NCBI GenBank assembly: GCA_021816505.1
Contig: JAKAXS010000096.1
Span: forward strand, 1 to 8,540
Direction: 5' to 3'
From: Pseudomonadota bacterium
GTDB taxonomy: Bacteria; Pseudomonadota; Alphaproteobacteria; Rhizobiales; Hyphomicrobiaceae
DNA length: 8,540 bases
Under the pieces are notes generated by a model. It was not told where the DNA came from. It did no database searches and was given only the letters and a program-made list of their open reading frames with translations. Below, one piece after another: positions 1 through 6,433 of this stretch. A program made the translations under genes and the position numbers. Position 1 is the stretch's first letter, and each line of letters opens with the position of its first letter.

Positions 1-609
1 CTGCTGGCGGTCTCGTCGCGGCACGGCACGCTCGCCATCGGTACGCTGCTTCTGGCCGGCATCGCCATAGCGGCCATCTGCATGTCTGCGACGGGTTTCA
101 TCCAATATCTCAGCGACGATCGGGAGCTGCGCGACATCACGCTGTGGTCGCTCGGGAGCTTGTCGGGCGCCAGTTGGCACAAGGTCATCGCGGTCGCGCC
201 ATTCGCTCTCGTCATCGCGCTCGTCCTGCCGACGCTGACCCGGGCCATGAACGGCTTCCTGTTGGGTGAAGCCGAGGCCTATCACCTCGGGATCGATACT
301 GAGCGCACCAAGCTCCTCGTGCTCTGCATCACGGCTGCAGCGGTCGGCGCGGCCGTCGCGATGGCCGGCGTGATCGGCTTCGTAGGCCTCGTGGTTCCGC
401 ATATCGTGCGGCTGATCGCCGGTCCCGATCACCGCGTGGTGCTTCCCGCCAGTGCTCTGGGAGGCGCGGCGCTGGTGCTGCTCGCAGATATCGTCGCCCG
501 CATGATCGTGATGCCGGCCGAACTGCCGCTCGGGATCGTGATGGCCGCGATAGGTGGACCCGTGTTCCTTCACCTCGTGGTGAAGCGCGGCATCGGAGGG
601 CTGGAGTAG
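1..609 (+). CDS. hmuU: Heme/iron ABC transporter permease, FecCD family (5' end missing)
   Basis: This is the C-terminal 202 residues of an inner-membrane permease of the FecCD (BtuC-like) family, which moves heme, siderophore or cobalamin ligands from a periplasmic binding protein into the cytoplasm. The frame is open from base 1, so the gene begins upstream of the window; family members are usually 320-370 residues, so roughly the first 40% is missing. Several hydrophobic stretches alternate with short loops. A cytoplasmic coupling segment reads GEAEAYHLGI, and the conserved FecCD block GFVGLVVPHIVRL follows. The stop lies two bases before the start of the HmuV-type ATPase, so the two genes are co-transcribed and probably translationally coupled. 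Heme as substrate is inferred from that ATPase; a ferric-siderophore importer is the alternative. The internal ATG at 82 is not the true start. Confidence 0.92.
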   Translation: MLAVSSRHGTLAIGTLLLAGIAIAAICMSATGFIQYLSDDRELRDITLWSLGSLSGASWHKVIAVAPFALVIALVLPTLTRAMNGFLLGEAEAYHLGIDTERTKLLVLCITAAAVGAAVAMAGVIGFVGLVVPHIVRLIAGPDHRVVLPASALGGAALVLLADIVARMIVMPAELPLGIVMAAIGGPVFLHLVVKRGIGGLE

Positions 610-611
610 CC

Positions 612-1400
612 ATGCTCGAAGCCCATGACGTAAGCTATTCCGTCGGCCACCGCCGTCTCGTCGACGGCGTGACGCTGCGGGTACGGCCTGGTCACGTGCT
701 GACCGTTCTGGGCCCCAACGGCTCCGGCAAGTCTACGTTGCTGCGTATGCTGTCGGGAGAGCGCAAGCCCAGCGCGGGGCGCGTAACGCTCGATGGCGCA
801 ACGCTCGCCGAACTGCCGGCCGCGCAGCTCGCGGCGCGCCGCGCGGTGGTGCCGCAATCGACGGTTCTGTCATTCCCGTTCACGGTTCTGGAATGCGTAA
901 TGCTTGGTATGACGGTGCCGGGCTTCGACCTGACGGGCGTACGCGCGACCGAGACCGCGCACGAGGTGATCCGCGCCGTGGGCCTCGGCGGATTCGAAAA
1001 GCGTCTGTTCACGCAACTCTCTGGAGGCGAGCGGCAGCGCGTCAGCGTCGCGCGCGCGATGTGTCAGCTCGCGGCGGCGCCTGCGCGCGCGAATGAGACA
1101 TCCGTTCTGCTGCTGGACGAGCCGACATCGAGTTTGGACCTGACGCATCAGACGACCGTGCTGGGACTGATGCGGAAGGAAGCGCACAATGGGCGGGCCG
1201 TCGTCGTGGTGCTGCACGATCTCAATCTGGCGGCCGCGTTCGCCGACGACATCGTTCTGATGCGGGCCGGCCGGGCCGTGACGTCAGGCAGTGCTTCAAG
1301 CGTGCTGACCGACGACCTGCTGAGCAAGACTTACGGCTGCGCCGTGCGCACCAACACGCTGCCGCCCGAGGGGCGTCCATTCGTTATTCCCGGCGCCTGA
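612..1400 (+). CDS. hmuV: Heme ABC transporter ATP-binding protein HmuV
   Basis: Cytoplasmic ATPase of 262 residues that powers heme import with the permease just upstream. All ABC motifs are visible and intact: Walker A GPNGSGKST (residues 34-42), Q-loop Gln82, signature LSGGE (136-140), Walker B VLLLDEP with catalytic Glu170, and the switch His202 in VVLHDLN. The stretch RAVVPQSTVLSFPFTV around the Q-loop is characteristic of HmuV-type heme ATPases and separates it from the FecE/FhuC siderophore ATPases. The segment after the signature (PARANETSVLLLDEP) has the insertion usual in HmuV. The start follows a GGAG ribosome site (603-606) that lies over the end of the permease gene. No Fur or Irr box can be assessed because the operon promoter is outside the window. 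Confidence 0.93.
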   Translation: MLEAHDVSYSVGHRRLVDGVTLRVRPGHVLTVLGPNGSGKSTLLRMLSGERKPSAGRVTLDGATLAELPAAQLAARRAVVPQSTVLSFPFTVLECVMLGMTVPGFDLTGVRATETAHEVIRAVGLGGFEKRLFTQLSGGERQRVSVARAMCQLAAAPARANETSVLLLDEPTSSLDLTHQTTVLGLMRKEAHNGRAVVVVLHDLNLAAAFADDIVLMRAGRAVTSGSASSVLTDDLLSKTYGCAVRTNTLPPEGRPFVIPGA

Positions 1401-1521
1401 GGGCGTTCATCCGGCGGCGGATTAGCGCTGCTGCACAAAAGCTGTTGTAAAGCGCGCGTAGGCTGCACATGTAGTGGCCGCGGCCCTATTCGGGTTGCAT
1501 GGCGGATACTTAAGGGCAGCA

Positions 1522-2550
1522 ATGGGCTCGATCGAAACAGCAGCTCTGGACGTGACCGTCCCGGCAGAATGGGCGCCGCAGAAGGCGATCTGGACCGCCT
1601 GGCCGGCCGATCCGGCGCAATGGAATGACGACCTCGATGCGCCGCGCGCGGAGATCGCGGCGCTGGTGCGCGCGCTCGTCGACAACGGAAACACCGTCCG
1701 CTTGCTCGTGAACGGCGCAGAGGCGGAAAGCTCGGCGCGTGCCGCGCTTGGCGGCGTCGCCGACATCGTCGCCGCGCGCTACGGCGACATCTGGCTGCGT
1801 GACACCGGCCCAATTTTTGCGGCGACGCCGGCTGGCGCCGTGGCGCTGCGCTTCAGCACGAACAGCTGGGGCGGAAAATACGATCTTCCGGACGACGCGA
1901 CCGTAGGCGACGACATCGCGCGCGAAGCCGGCAAGCCGGTGCGCCGTTTCGATTTCGTGCTCGAAGGCGGCGCCGTGGATCAAGACGGCGAAGGTACGAT
2001 CCTGACGACACGGCAGACGCTGCTCAATCCCAATCGCAACGGATGGAGCAAGACGCAGGCGGAGACCGCACTTGTGCAGGCGTTCGGTGCGCGCAAGGTG
2101 ATCTGGATCGACGAAGGCCTCGCCAACGATCACACCGATGGCCACATCGACAACATCGCGCGCTTCGTGGCGCCTGGCCGCGTCGTCTGTCAGGCCCCGG
2201 CCGGCGACGACGACCCCAATGCCGAGACACTGAACCAGATCGCGCGCACGCTGGAGGCCGCAACGGACGCAGCCGGCCGGAAGCTCGACGTGGTCCGCAT
2301 TCCCGGCGTCGGTCTCTATCGCAACAAGCTCGGCGACGTATCGCCGGCCTCGCACATGAATTTCATCATCGGCAACGGCGTCGTCGTCGTGCCGGTCTAC
2401 GGAACGGCCACGCAGGAAGCGGCACTCGCGGCACTTCAAAGCGTATTCCCCGGCCGCAAAGTCGTCGGCGTGCCGTCGCGCGGCGTGCTCGGCTGCGGCA
2501 TGGCGGGCGGCGGGTCGTTTCACTGCATCACGCAACAGGAGCCGCTTTGA
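1522..2550 (+). CDS. aguA: Agmatine deiminase (peptidyl-arginine deiminase family)
   Basis: Hydrolyses agmatine to N-carbamoylputrescine and ammonia, the first of two steps to putrescine. The 342 residues are close to the usual length of about 340-370. Guanidine-modifying fold motifs are present: GDIWLRDTGP (88-97), the LEGG acidic site (Glu148), HTDGHID (204-210) with its catalytic His and Asp, and the C-terminal nucleophile block GGGSFHCITQQ with Cys335. Many agmatine deiminases read Asn-Ile where this one has Ser-Phe; the catalytic residues are kept. An in-frame GTG at 1474 would add 16 residues, but ATG at 1522 has an AAGGG ribosome site five bases upstream and the family's N-terminus begins about here. 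The stop TGA overlaps the start of the next gene by one base. A plain peptidylarginine deiminase is less likely, given the amidase partner. Confidence 0.93.
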   Translation: MGSIETAALDVTVPAEWAPQKAIWTAWPADPAQWNDDLDAPRAEIAALVRALVDNGNTVRLLVNGAEAESSARAALGGVADIVAARYGDIWLRDTGPIFAATPAGAVALRFSTNSWGGKYDLPDDATVGDDIAREAGKPVRRFDFVLEGGAVDQDGEGTILTTRQTLLNPNRNGWSKTQAETALVQAFGARKVIWIDEGLANDHTDGHIDNIARFVAPGRVVCQAPAGDDDPNAETLNQIARTLEAATDAAGRKLDVVRIPGVGLYRNKLGDVSPASHMNFIIGNGVVVVPVYGTATQEAALAALQSVFPGRKVVGVPSRGVLGCGMAGGGSFHCITQQEPL

Positions 2551-3410
2551 TGGCCAATCGCCTGATCACCGTTGCAGCCCTGCAGACGTCTTACGGTCAC
2601 GACTTGCGCGAGAATATCGCCAAGACGGAAGGTCTCGTGCGCGAGGCGGCCAAGCGCGGCGCGCAGGTTATCCTGCCGTCGGAGCTGTTCCAGGGCATCT
2701 ATTTCTGCACGCATCAGGATCCGAAGTGGTTCGAGACGGCGCATCCGGCGGCATCACATCCGTGCGTGACGGCGCTCAGCAAACTGGCGCGTGAACTCGG
2801 CGTCGTGATCCCCATCTCGTTCTTCGAGAAGGACGGTCCGCGCTTTTACAACAGCATCGCCATTGCCGACACGGACGGCGAGATCCTGGGCGTCTATCGC
2901 AAAAGCCATATTCCGGACGGCCCGGGGTATCAGGAGAAGTACTACTTCCGGCCCGGCGACACGGGGTTCAAGACCTGGGCGACGAAGTTTGGGCGTATCG
3001 GCGTCGGCATTTGCTGGGACCAGTGGTACCCGGAATGCGCGCGCGCCATGGTCCTGCAGGGCGCCGAAGTGCTGTTCTACCCGACTGCGATCGGCTCGGA
3101 GCCCTATGACACGACGCTCGACACGCACCTGCAGTGGCAGCGGGCGATGCAGGGACACGCCGTGTCCAACGCCGTTCCGATCGTGGCAGCCAACCGTATC
3201 GGCTTGGAAAACAACGATGGCATCGAGCAGTCGTTCTACGGCCACTCGTTCATCAGCGACCATCGCGGAGACCTTGTCGAACAGCTGGGTGCGTCCGACG
3301 AGGGCGTGTTGGTGCACACGTTCGATCTGACGATGATCGAGAGCTATCGCGCGAGCTGGGGTTATTTCCGCGATCGGCGGACGGATCTCTACGCCGACAG
3401 CATCATCTGA
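2550..3410 (+). CDS. aguB: N-carbamoylputrescine amidase (nitrilase superfamily)
   Basis: Cytoplasmic hydrolase of 286 residues that converts N-carbamoylputrescine to putrescine, carbon dioxide and ammonia, completing the pathway begun by the preceding agmatine deiminase. The nitrilase-superfamily triad is clear: Glu45 in LPSELFQG, Lys118 in GVYRKSHIPD and nucleophile Cys155 in GVGICWDQWYPE. The segments YQEKYYFRPGD and AANRIG are typical of the AguB subgroup, as is the C-terminal RRTDLY. The ATG shares its A with the stop codon of the deiminase (TGATG), which points to translational coupling and supports this start. The gene ends 25 bases before the convergent hydrolase gene. The pairing with aguA makes a generic carbon-nitrogen hydrolase assignment unlikely. 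Confidence 0.94.
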   Translation: MANRLITVAALQTSYGHDLRENIAKTEGLVREAAKRGAQVILPSELFQGIYFCTHQDPKWFETAHPAASHPCVTALSKLARELGVVIPISFFEKDGPRFYNSIAIADTDGEILGVYRKSHIPDGPGYQEKYYFRPGDTGFKTWATKFGRIGVGICWDQWYPECARAMVLQGAEVLFYPTAIGSEPYDTTLDTHLQWQRAMQGHAVSNAVPIVAANRIGLENNDGIEQSFYGHSFISDHRGDLVEQLGASDEGVLVHTFDLTMIESYRASWGYFRDRRTDLYADSII

Positions 3411-3422
3411 AATACGCGGCGG

Positions 3423-3446
3423 GCGAGCTGATCGTCAGCTCGCTTT
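3423..3446. terminator. Hairpin between convergent aguB and hydrolase genes
   Basis: A perfect 9-base inverted repeat (GCGAGCTGA / TCAGCTCGC) with a 3-base loop, followed on the + strand by only three T residues. It starts 12 bases after the aguB stop. Its right arm contains the TGA stop of the minus-strand hydrolase gene. It can form on either transcript, so it is probably a shared terminator or 3'-end stabiliser, but the short T tract makes efficient intrinsic termination uncertain. Confidence 0.5.
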
Positions 3447-4166
3447 GCGCGTCTCGCCCAGCATGTGCAGCTCGCCGTTGCCGGCCTTGCTCAGCGCGCG
3501 CATACCATCGACCATTGTCAGGACGTGGCCGCGATTGAGCACACGGCGCTCGATGTGCGGATGGTCTTTCGCGAGCGCGTCGTGCAGCGCCATGCGGCGC
3601 GCTTCCGGCACGTACAGGTCGCTGTTGCCGAAGAAGAAGACGCTTCGCTTGTCGATGTTGTCGAGATTTTCGATCGGGTTGGTGCCCACCATCGTCTCGG
3701 TGAAGCTGTCGACACCATAGCCCTTCGCGGAGGCACGCTCGCGAATGCCGGCGGACGCGGGGCTCTCCCAAAGCATGCGCGGGCCGTGATCGGCCGAGGC
3801 CATCGAGTAGAGGCGCGCGCCGAGCATGTTCGCCAACACCGTGGCCGGCGCGCTGCCCATGCTGAGACCAATGACCGTCAGACCCTTCTGATGGCCGAGT
3901 TTCGACGTGAGGTGCATCGCATCGCCCACGAGGCGCTGCATCGCGACCTTACACAGACGCGGCTCGGAGCTGACGATTGCGTAGGGCATTTCATAGCACG
4001 CAAGAAAGTCCGCAGGCACGAGCCCGAGCTTCTTGGCCAGTTCGAACGGAGTCTTCCATGGGAGATAGCAAACGACATTCGAGCGCGGATTGCCCATCAC
4101 GCGACGATAGTTGAGACAGAGATCGTCTCCGTCTTTGCCTGCGCCCAATAAAAGTGCGTCTAACAC
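3435..4166 (-). CDS. Uncharacterised alpha/beta hydrolase
   Basis: A 243-residue protein with the layout of an alpha/beta hydrolase; substrate unknown. It has a nucleophile elbow GLSMGS with Ser102, a likely acidic residue in FFFGNSDLYVPE (Asp183), and a C-terminal His in NRGHVLTMVDG (His214), in the order Ser-Asp-His expected for the fold. There is no signal peptide or clear membrane helix, so it is probably cytoplasmic. The start is uncertain. The GTG at 4166 has a GGGGG stretch about five bases upstream. An ATG at codon 24 (4097) would begin MGNPRSNVVCYLPW, close to the first predicted strand, but lacks a visible ribosome site. No other in-frame ATG or GTG lies between 4166 and the upstream stop. 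It converges on the putrescine operon and is not part of it. It could be an esterase, thioesterase or lipase-like enzyme; I cannot choose. Confidence 0.8.
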   Translation of the reverse strand: MLDALLLGAGKDGDDLCLNYRRVMGNPRSNVVCYLPWKTPFELAKKLGLVPADFLACYEMPYAIVSSEPRLCKVAMQRLVGDAMHLTSKLGHQKGLTVIGLSMGSAPATVLANMLGARLYSMASADHGPRMLWESPASAGIRERASAKGYGVDSFTETMVGTNPIENLDNIDKRSVFFFGNSDLYVPEARRMALHDALAKDHPHIERRVLNRGHVLTMVDGMRALSKAGNGELHMLGETRKAS

Positions 4167-4561
4167 GGAGCCCCCGTTACGTTCGATCCGAGTAAGAATG
4201 CGCGCTATAGCGGTTAGTTCCTGCCATCCGCGCGCGAGAATTCAGCTAGCCTTGAAATTGAATGAATGGCGTCAGGTCCGGACGCGGACATTATTTACCC
4301 CGCCGCGCGCAATTGGGGCAACCCGATGGGTCGCGTTGTCGCGGTGGGATCGCTTTTGTGCTGCAAGAAAAGCGGCATACGCAGATTTGCTGCATGCCGC
4401 GTCATCGCTTTCGATGATGAGTGGCCACAGGATTGCCTGGATCGCGCAACAGCGGGCACCTGTTCGGCCGCGCGTCACGTCTCCAAGACCATCAACGATC
4501 GCGTCACGTTCGCGTGGCTTCGCGCACTGTCCCGCGATAAGGACCGCGACGTGCGCCTCTC
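4167..4561. other. Gap without a convincing protein gene
   Basis: This stretch lies upstream of the minus-strand hydrolase and downstream of HU. Open frames cross it on both strands, but their translations look like random reading (many Arg, Cys and Trp, no recognisable domain), and the longest + strand one runs antisense through HU. It holds a minus-strand terminator-like hairpin (4365-4400) with no obvious gene in front of it. It also holds a 9-base direct repeat GCGTCACGT at 4472-4480 and 4501-4509. A weak possible promoter for the hydrolase is TTGCCC (4321-4316), an 18-base spacer, then TAAATA (4297-4292) on the minus strand. I found no tRNA. Confidence 0.5.
4365..4400 (-). terminator. 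Terminator-like hairpin with no assigned gene
   Basis: Read on the minus strand, GCGGCAT-GCAG pairs with CTGC-ATGCCGC: 11 base pairs with a 2-base bulge and a 5-base loop. It is followed at once by TTTTCTT. This is the structure of an intrinsic terminator pointing left. HU already has its own terminator at 4562-4594, and no convincing minus-strand reading frame ends just before this one. It may end a small RNA, act as a second terminator for HU, or be a leader element before the hydrolase gene. Confidence 0.55.
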
Positions 4562-4594
4562 AAAGATAAAGCGCCGCGATTGCTCGCGACGCTT
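4562..4594 (-). terminator. Intrinsic terminator of the HU gene
   Basis: On the minus strand an AAGCG-T-CGCGA arm pairs with TCGCG-G-CGCTT through a GCAA tetraloop (11 pairs including one G-U), followed by TATCTTT. It begins 27 bases after the HU stop codon. The GNRA-type loop, GC-rich stem and T-rich tail fit a Rho-independent terminator. Confidence 0.75.
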
Positions 4595-4621
4595 CTATTC
4601 ATCCGCACGTGAAGACTGCGA

Positions 4622-4945
4622 TCAGATCGCTTCCTTCAACTCCTTGGCGGCGCGGAAGGCGACCTTCTTCGATGCCTTGATCTTGATGGCTTCGCCCGTT
4701 GCGGGGTTGCGGCCCATGCGAGCGGCGCGCTTGCGCACCTGCAGCGTGCCGAGGCCGGCGAGGCGCAGACGGGCGCCCTTCTTCAGGTGCTTGGTGATGG
4801 TGACGACGAGATCGTTCATGATCTCGTTGGCCTGCTTCTTGTTGAGACCGTGCGTTTCGGCCAGCGTCACGGCCATATGGCGCAGCGTGACCGTATCGGT
4901 CTTGACGGCCTTGGGTGCCGCCTTCTTCACTGTCTTCGCTTTCAT
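4622..4945 (-). CDS. HU-family DNA-binding protein
   Basis: Small nucleoid protein of 107 residues that would bind and bend DNA as a dimer. The HU/IHF core runs from about residue 20 to the end: helices LRHMAVTLAETHGLNKKQA, then the strand segment LRLAGLGTLQV, then the arm signature GRNPATG (78-84) with the intercalating Pro81, and the terminal helix KKVAFRAAKELKEAI. Typical HU proteins are about 90 residues; this one has roughly 17 extra N-terminal residues rich in Lys, Ala, Thr and Val (MKAKTVKKAAPKAVKT), which should add non-specific DNA affinity. A GGGGA ribosome-site candidate lies upstream of the ATG. The gene is single, with its own terminator and a long leader, so it is probably transcribed alone. 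It is neither a clear HupA/B nor an IHF subunit, so no symbol is given. Confidence 0.92.
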   Translation of the reverse strand: MKAKTVKKAAPKAVKTDTVTLRHMAVTLAETHGLNKKQANEIMNDLVVTITKHLKKGARLRLAGLGTLQVRKRAARMGRNPATGEAIKIKASKKVAFRAAKELKEAI

Positions 4946-5099
4946 CGTTTCAATCCCCGCTCGTTGAGCACCCGCATATGTCTGCAGGAGCAGTTGTCTG
5001 ATTTCTCTCTGATTATTGTTTTTCGATGATTCTGATAGTGGGATCGCGAAATAATTCCGTCAGACAGGCGAATGTTGCCCGGAAGATACGATTTTGGGC

Positions 5100-5127
5100 G
5101 ATTTATAAGGGGTTTTTGCGACCTCAA
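5100..5127 (-). promoter_or_regulatory. Possible promoter for the HU gene
   Basis: On the minus strand TTGAGG (5127-5122) and TAAATC (5105-5100) are spaced 16 bases apart, in an A/T-rich zone that also offers TATAAA at 5107-5102. Transcription from here would give an HU leader of about 145 bases. The match to a housekeeping consensus is modest, and the pairing is my reading only. Confidence 0.25.
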
Positions 5128-5165
5128 CGCGAGTAAGGCAGCAAAACCGGGCCTTGCAGCGACAT

Positions 5166-5636
5166 TCAATCGATCGCGTTGCGGCTCCAGCGCATGAGGA
5201 CGTGAGGCGCGCCGGCCGCTTCGAATACGTCGCCTGTCACTGCGAAGCCGAGCTGCTCATAGAAGGAAATCGCGTGCATTTGCGCGCTCAAACTGAAGGC
5301 GTGCACGTTGCGCAGGTCTTCGTCGGCGATGATCGCCTGCATCAACGCGAGCCCGACGCCGGTGCCGCGCGCTGACTTGATCACTGCGACGCGACCGATC
5401 TTGGCGGACGCGTTTTGCCGATCGACGATGGCGCGCGCTGCTCCGACTGCCACGTCCCCGCGATGTGCAATGTAGTGAAGAGCTGCGTCATCCCAGGCAT
5501 CGGGTTCCAACGCGGCGGAGTAGCCCTGTTCGGTGACGAAAACATCGTAGCGGATGCGCAGGCAGATCGTGCGCTCGGTCGCCGACGCGCGGGAAACGCG
5601 AACGATCGAAACGTTCGTATCGCGTGCAGATTGCAT
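5166..5636 (-). CDS. GNAT-family N-acetyltransferase
   Basis: A 156-residue protein of the Gcn5-related acetyltransferase family, which moves an acetyl group from acetyl-CoA to an amine; the acceptor here is unknown. The N-terminal part (LRIRYDVFVTEQG, residues 26-38) resembles ElaA- and acyl-homoserine-lactone-synthase-like GNATs. The strand GRVAVIKSARGTGVGLALM (81-99) carries the acetyl-CoA pyrophosphate loop R90-GTGVG. HAISFYEQLGFAVTGDVFEAAGAPHVLM gives the usual C-terminal strands, including the conserved FYEQLGF. The length is standard. The ATG has AAGGGA six bases upstream. HU follows on the same strand after 220 bases, too far to call an operon. It could acetylate a small metabolite or a protein; the sequence does not decide. 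Confidence 0.88.
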   Translation of the reverse strand: MQSARDTNVSIVRVSRASATERTICLRIRYDVFVTEQGYSAALEPDAWDDAALHYIAHRGDVAVGAARAIVDRQNASAKIGRVAVIKSARGTGVGLALMQAIIADEDLRNVHAFSLSAQMHAISFYEQLGFAVTGDVFEAAGAPHVLMRWSRNAID

Positions 5637-5856
5637 CCTCGTTCCCTTGTTGCGACGATCCGACCTGCGGCAGGCTGTCTCGCCTACGACGAGCGAACGA
5701 ACGGCAGAGTTCCAAATTTATATCCGAATTTGAGTTGTTTAGCGGAATCGTTCAGTTCGCCCGGTAACTTTGCGCGTTCACCTTCGCCAACATCGCCTCT
5801 TGTTTTTGCCCCATTGGTGCTGTGGAACGCGCCAATAAAGAAAAAGGGGAAAACAG

Positions 5857-6375
5857 ATGAAAATGAAGCTCTTCACAGCGATGGCTTCGCTTTTAGTTCT
5901 GGCTGGTGCCGCCTCGACCGCGGAAGCCAGACGCTATGACGGCGATCGCTCTTACTCCGGCTATTCGGAGCGCGGCTACGGCAAGCGCAAGGCGTCGCAC
6001 TATCGCAAGGCGCGCCGTCATGCATCGCGCGGCAGCCGCCGCGGCTATCGTCATGCGCGCCGCTATCGTGGCAGCGAAGGCTATGCGACCCACGCCTCAC
6101 GCAGCGGCGTCGGTGCACGTCCGCGCCGGTGGTGCGGCTGGTACATGCGCACGCGTCGCGGCGGTGGACCGGAATACAACCTGGCTTGGAACTGGCGCAA
6201 GTACGGCAGCCCGTCGGGCCCGCAAGTCGGTGCCGTCGTCGTCTGGCGTCACCACGTCGGTGAGATCACCGGCCGCGCCGCGAACGGCAAGTGGATCGTG
6301 CGCTCGGGCAACGACGGTGGCCGTGTCCGCGAGCGCGCCCGCTCGGTCGCCGGTGCGATTTTCCGCGTCGGCTGA
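5857..6375 (+). CDS. Secreted basic protein with a CHAP/NlpC-like domain
   Basis: A 172-residue exported protein in three parts. Residues 1-24 form a signal peptide ending AEA before RRYDG. Residues 25-90 form a low-complexity, strongly basic linker rich in Arg, Tyr, Ser, Gly and His. Residues 91-172 resemble the TIGR02594/CHAP type of cysteine peptidase or amidase: RRWCGWYMR with candidate nucleophile Cys93, GAVVVWRHHVGEITG with candidate His133, then WIVRSGNDGGRVRER and a terminal AIFRVG strand. In such families the pair cleaves peptides or amides in peptidoglycan; whether it does here is inference. The ATG at 5857 follows AAGGGGA; a second ATG two codons later is also possible. The gene stands alone, ends at a strong terminator, and converges on a lytic transglycosylase. 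The basic linker could bind the anionic cell wall. Confidence 0.8.
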   Translation: MKMKLFTAMASLLVLAGAASTAEARRYDGDRSYSGYSERGYGKRKASHYRKARRHASRGSRRGYRHARRYRGSEGYATHASRSGVGARPRRWCGWYMRTRRGGGPEYNLAWNWRKYGSPSGPQVGAVVVWRHHVGEITGRAANGKWIVRSGNDGGRVRERARSVAGAIFRVG

Positions 6376-6396
6376 ACGGACGTCGAAATCAATTCG

Positions 6397-6428
6397 AAGA
6401 GGCCGCTCTCAATCGAGAGCGGCCTTTT
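6397..6428 (+). terminator. Strong intrinsic terminator after the CHAP-like gene
   Basis: A perfect 10-base-pair stem (GGCCGCTCTC / GAGAGCGGCC, arms 6401-6410 and 6415-6424) with a 4-base loop, followed by TTTT. Upstream A residues can extend the pairing with the T tract. It sits 25 bases after the CHAP-like stop and just before the 3' end of the convergent transglycosylase gene, so it may also act on that transcript, though the tail is T-rich mainly on the + strand. Confidence 0.85.
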
Positions 6429-6433
6429 CCGTT

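Noticed and set aside
1401..1521. Possible terminator or promoter between hmuV and aguA
   Set aside because: Only short, imperfect inverted repeats (such as GCGCT/AGCGC) and no convincing -35/-10 pair could be found by eye.
1510..2535. A 341-codon minus-strand open frame opposite agmatine deiminase
   Set aside because: It is the antisense shadow of a strong, motif-complete gene, and its translation is rich in Arg, His and Asp with no known domain.
2043..2549. An in-frame upstream extension of the amidase gene through the deiminase gene
   Set aside because: The extension is an Arg-rich out-of-frame reading of aguA; the nitrilase fold starts at the ATG at 2550.
3465..4151. A 228-codon + strand open frame opposite the alpha/beta hydrolase
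   Set aside because: The opposite strand carries the Ser-Asp-His triad and a normal protein; this frame looks like GC-rich shadow coding.
4946..4953. ATTGAAAC-like sequence before the HU start, resembling the end of some CRISPR repeats
   Set aside because: It occurs once, with no repeat-spacer structure and no cas genes.
4266..4967. A 233-codon open frame on the + strand across the gap and antisense to HU
   Set aside because: Its second half is the exact antisense of a clear HU gene, and its first half has no domain, a random-looking composition and no ribosome site.
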